From assembly GCF_016937515.1 (NCBI RefSeq), contig NZ_JAFHKM010000002.1, forward strand, positions 1,235,001 through 1,299,000: DNA of 64,000 bases, written 5' to 3'. Numbering within the stretch: position 1 is the first letter of the stretch; each line of letters begins with the position of its first letter. Shown piece by piece: positions 61,263 to 64,000 of the stretch. Below the pieces are notes generated by a model that made no database searches, had not been told where the DNA came from, and saw nothing but the letters and a program-made list of their open reading frames with translations. The position numbers were made by a program, and so were the translations under genes. The stretch is from Cohnella algarum. Its GTDB lineage: Bacteria > Bacillota > Bacilli > Paenibacillales > Paenibacillaceae.

Positions 61263-62049
61263 ATACCCAAGCGCCCCCTACGCTGCCGAAGCCGCCAAGC
61301 AAGCTGAAGCATATCCTGACGGCGGTCATCGTCGTCCTGCTGCTGTGGGCCAGCGCCGTACAGACGGAAACCTCGCTGGGCAAGCTGTACAACGGCTTGC
61401 CGAATATGTGGGATCTCATCGAGGAAATGTTCCCGCCGAATTGGGCCTATTTCGACAATATCGCGGGCCCCATGCTCGACACGATCCGCATGGCGATCGC
61501 CGGGACCACCTTCGGCGCGATTATCGCCATCCCGTTTTCGATCCTTGCCGCAAGCAACATGATCCGATCGCCGTGGATCTACCAAATTTTCCGGTTTATT
61601 CTGAATCTGCTGCGCACGATTCCGGACCTGCTGCTTGCCGCGATATTCGTCGCCATTTTCGGCCTCGGCATCCTGCCCGGCGTTCTCGCCCTGGCCGTGT
61701 TTTCGATCGGCCTGATTGCCAAGCTGACCTACGAATCGCTGGAAACGATCGACAACGGGCCGCTCGAGGCGATGACTTCCGTCGGAGCGAGCAAGCTTCA
61801 ATGGATTTCGTTCGGCGTCGTGCCGCAAATCCTCCCCCACTTCATCTCCTACGTGCTGTACACGTTCGAGATCAACGTGCGGGCGGCGGCCGTGCTCGGC
61901 CTCGTCGGGCGGGCGGCATCGGCCTTTTCTACGAGAAGACGCTCGGCTTCCTTGAGTACGACAAGACCAACTCGATCATTCTGCTCACCTTGGCCGCCGT
62001 TCTGGTCATCGATTATATAAGTACGAAGCTGCGGGAGAAACTGCTATGA
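61259..62049 (+). CDS. phnE: Phosphonate ABC permease, first copy (frameshifted)
   Basis: About 263 residues if one base is restored. Six helices and the EAA loop ([19 protein letters not shown]) of PhnE. At 61907-61909 a G3 run gives [10 protein letters not shown], while the neighbouring frame gives [14 protein letters not shown], the expected PhnE C-terminus, on to the stop at 62049. One extra G would join them. The start overlaps phnC and the end overlaps phnE2, so the gene is embedded in an intact operon. Confidence 0.85.
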
Positions 62050-62819
62050 ACCGGAACCGATGGAAACGCTGGCTCATTTTTGTCGCCCTTGTGCTGATTT
62101 ACGTTTGGACATTCTGGGGCATCGAATTCGGCGGAATCAAAGAAACGGCGGGGCAAATCACGCGAGCGATCCTCGAAGGACTTTTCTCGCCGGACTGGGA
62201 TTACGTCTATTTGCCCGACGGCGAAGACCTGCTCCGGACGATGCTGGAGACGCTGGCCATCGCCGTGCTCGGCACGTTTATTTCCGCCATCCTGTGCATC
62301 CCGTTCGCCTTCTGGGCGGCCGCGGGCAAGAACAAGGCGAGGACGCTGTCCGGAACGGGCAAATTCGTCCTCAGCTTCATCCGGACCTTCCCGGAAATCA
62401 TCATGGCGCTCCTCTTCATCAAAGCGGTCGGTCCCGGGGCGTTCGCCGGCGCGCTGGCGCTCGGCCTGCATTCGATCGGCATGCTCGGCAAGCTGTTTTC
62501 CGAAGAGGTGGAAAACATGGACGCCGGACCGACGGAAGCGCTGATCGCGACCGGGGCAAGCCGGCTGCAGGTGCTCTGGTTCGCCGTCATCCCGCAGGTG
62601 CTGCCGGGATTTCTGTCCTACACGCTGTACCGTTTCGAGATCAACGTGCGGTCCGCAACGATTCTCGGCGTCATCGGCGCCGGCGGCATCGGCACGCCGC
62701 TCATTTTCGCCCTCAGCACCCGGTCCTGGGAACGGGTCGGCATCATTTTGCTCGGCATCATCGTCACCGTTACGGTGATCGACCTCATCTCCGGCTATTT
62801 TCGCCGCAAGCTGGCCTGA
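62046..62819 (+). CDS. phnE: Phosphonate ABC permease, second copy
   Basis: A 257-residue permease with about six helices and EAA loop DAGPTEALIATGASRLQVLWF. The C-terminal AGGIGTPLIFALSTRSWERV matches PhnE. ATG at 62046 overlaps the phnE1 stop (ATGA). Two PhnE subunits suggest a heterodimeric channel. A strong terminator follows. Confidence 0.93.
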   Translation: MNRNRWKRWLIFVALVLIYVWTFWGIEFGGIKETAGQITRAILEGLFSPDWDYVYLPDGEDLLRTMLETLAIAVLGTFISAILCIPFAFWAAAGKNKARTLSGTGKFVLSFIRTFPEIIMALLFIKAVGPGAFAGALALGLHSIGMLGKLFSEEVENMDAGPTEALIATGASRLQVLWFAVIPQVLPGFLSYTLYRFEINVRSATILGVIGAGGIGTPLIFALSTRSWERVGIILLGIIVTVTVIDLISGYFRRKLA

Positions 62820-62830
62820 CGCCAATGCGA

Positions 62831-62881
62831 AAAGGACCGCAGGCTTCATTCGCAAAAGCCTCCTGCGGTCCTTTCTTTTTT
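62831..62881 (+). terminator. Terminator of the phn operon
   Basis: AAAGGACCGCAGG and CCTGCGGTCCTTT form a 13-bp stem with a T-rich tail (CTTTTTT). The IS66 element begins 4 bases later. Confidence 0.93.
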
Positions 62882-62884
62882 GCC

Positions 62885-64000
62885 GTAAGCGTCAAATAGC
62901 CCCCACCTAGCGGCGGGAGCTCAGTTCGACTAATCTGTAGTTACTTTTTACTTAATCGGCACTCAGCCGGTAGCTCGTGCGACCATGGCATGAAGGGTTC
63001 GAGCGCGTCGGCATCGAGCGGTCCAGAGATTTGCGGCAACTGCTCGAAGAGGTACTTTAAGTAGTTGAACGGGTGCAGACCATTCTCCTTGGCCGATTCG
63101 ATCACGCTGTAGATTACCGCGCTAGCCTTCGCGCCGCGAGGCGTGTTGGCGAACAGCCAGTTTTTGCGCCCGATCACGAACGGTTTGATCGACCGCTCGC
63201 TCCGATTGTTGTCGAGCTCCAGCCGCCCATCTGACAGGAACGCAGTAAGCTTATCCCACTGATTCAAGCTGTAGGCGATCGCTTGACCGGACAGGCTCTT
63301 CGGCAAGGTTTTGGACCGTTGCTCCTTCAGCCATCCATGATAGGCGTTAAGCACCGGCAGGCTTTGCTCCTGCCTCTTCGCCTGTCGCTCTTCAGCGGAG
63401 ACTTCGGCAAGGTCCCGTTCAATTGCATACAGCTGGTTACAGTAAGCCAGGCCCTGTCCTGCAACGGTTCCCAGCTTCCTCATCTCCGGCGGCCCTGCCT
63501 TCAGCGCCTCGTCGTACTTGCGCCGGGCATGTGCCCAACAACCGACGAGCTTCACGTCTGCCACCTTGTGGTACCCAGGGTACCCATCCACATGCAAATA
63601 GCCTTTGAATCCGGACAGGAAGTTGCGCGGATGTTCGCTGCCCCGCGTCCGTTGGTATTCGTAGAGTATTGCCGGCGGCACATCACGTCCGGTCCGATAT
63701 AGCCACAGGTAGGACGTCGCTTCCGCGGACTTGCCTTCTTCGCGCAGCACCTGAAGCGTCGTCTCGTCGGCATGCAGCACTTCTTGCCGCAGCAGATACG
63801 CCTTCATGGCAGCAAACAGCGGAGACAGCCATTGCTCCGCACCATACATCATCCAGTTCGCCATCGTCTGGCGAGACAACGTATAGCCAAGACGCGCGAA
63901 CTGCTGCTCTTGCCGGTACAGGGGCAAGCCATCCACATATTTCTGCGTCATGACGTAGGCCATGCTGGACGGCGAAGCCAAGCTTCCGGGATAGACGGGC
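62885..64000 (-). mobile_element. IS66-family insertion sequence (partial, end of window)
   Basis: The end begins GTAAGCGTC at 62885, the usual tip of IS66 elements. The transposase starts its 3' end 56 bases further in. The other end and any 8-bp target duplication are outside the window; the 8 bases before the element are TTTTTGCC. Confidence 0.78.
62941..64000 (-). CDS. IS66-family transposase TnpC (5' partial)
   Basis: At least 350 residues of the IS66 TnpC protein, open to the window edge. Marks are ADETTLQVL and [13 protein letters not shown], and C-terminal [21 protein letters not shown], the family DDE region with its last acid in NNRSERS. IS66 elements usually also encode TnpA and TnpB; these would lie beyond 64000. 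The frame is intact as far as seen. Confidence 0.93.
   Translation of the reverse strand, partial: PVYPGSLASPSSMAYVMTQKYVDGLPLYRQEQQFARLGYTLSRQTMANWMMYGAEQWLSPLFAAMKAYLLRQEVLHADETTLQVLREEGKSAEATSYLWLYRTGRDVPPAILYEYQRTRGSEHPRNFLSGFKGYLHVDGYPGYHKVADVKLVGCWAHARRKYDEALKAGPPEMRKLGTVAGQGLAYCNQLYAIERDLAEVSAEERQAKRQEQSLPVLNAYHGWLKEQRSKTLPKSLSGQAIAYSLNQWDKLTAFLSDGRLELDNNRSERSIKPFVIGRKNWLFANTPRGAKASAVIYSVIESAKENGLHPFNYLKYLFEQLPQISGPLDADALEPFMPWSHELPAECRLSKK

Noticed and set aside
1..64000. tRNA, rRNA or riboswitch genes
   Set aside because: I looked for cloverleaf and conserved rRNA sequences and for known riboswitch cores by eye and found none; a covariance-model search would be needed to be sure.

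Overview
The window looks like chromosomal DNA from a GC-rich, spore-forming member of the Paenibacillaceae (Paenibacillus or Cohnella type). The evidence is the gene families: three LplABC/YtcQ-type carbohydrate ABC importers with large lipoprotein binding proteins, two AraC-type regulators with membrane sensor domains, a collagen-like DUF4183 protein pair of the exosporium type, YkoP- and DUF3900-like proteins, strong AGGAGG ribosome sites with many TTG/GTG starts, and cre- and Pho-box-like sites. There is no rRNA or tRNA, so the genus is inference.

Layout. 1-3361: 3' part of a heterodimeric ABC exporter pair ending in a terminator, then a VOC stub and an HXXEE membrane protein. 4421-6130: a palindromic repeat element split by a complete 1,496-bp IS4-family insertion sequence. 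6215-14621: a six-gene sugar operon on the minus strand (binding protein, two permeases, zinc-less MDR dehydrogenase, beta-propeller protein, GT4 glycosyltransferase) behind a perfect-consensus promoter with a duplicated operator-like repeat. 15642-21554: MarR/MMPL exporter pair, a tandem palindrome array and an MFS transporter. 21724-33073: two membrane-anchored alpha/beta hydrolases, a hybrid histidine kinase with its response regulator, nitroreductase, DUF3900 protein and YkoP-like protein. 33236-36691: DrrAB-type ABC efflux pump and a TetR regulator that share an operator-like sequence. 36724-37844: two DUF4183 proteins, one collagen-like. 38013-48184: a polysaccharide-utilisation locus (sensor/AraC regulator, secreted beta-helix enzyme, two permeases, binding protein). 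48280-48725: a composite palindrome array. 48794-57209: a second polysaccharide locus of similar logic. 57473-62880: divergent 5'-nucleotidase and phnDCEE genes around a three-repeat Pho box. 62885-64000: the end of an IS66-family element.

How the genes work together. Three importers of one type sit beside enzymes and regulators that suggest uptake of different oligosaccharides. Cre-like sites near all three suggest CcpA control; at one of them the cre lies between the -35 and -10 boxes. The phn/nucleotidase block is a phosphate-starvation module. Most other genes are small envelope, export and stress units.

Two signals cut across the window. First, two families of short palindromes are laid out with almost constant spacing. 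Family P1 (TTGGATTTTGTCCAA / TTGGATAAAATCCAA) has boxes at 51, 62 and 51 bp in four separate copies. Family P2 (TGAGTC...GACTCA) has boxes exactly 52 bp apart. At 48280-48725 the two families join in one nine-box array without breaking the roughly 52-bp step. I know of no described system with this geometry, and it is the best candidate for something new. Second, four genes (kinase, beta-helix enzyme, AraC sensor, phnE) are each broken by what looks like one missing base in or beside a G/C run. This looks more like sequence error than real gene loss.
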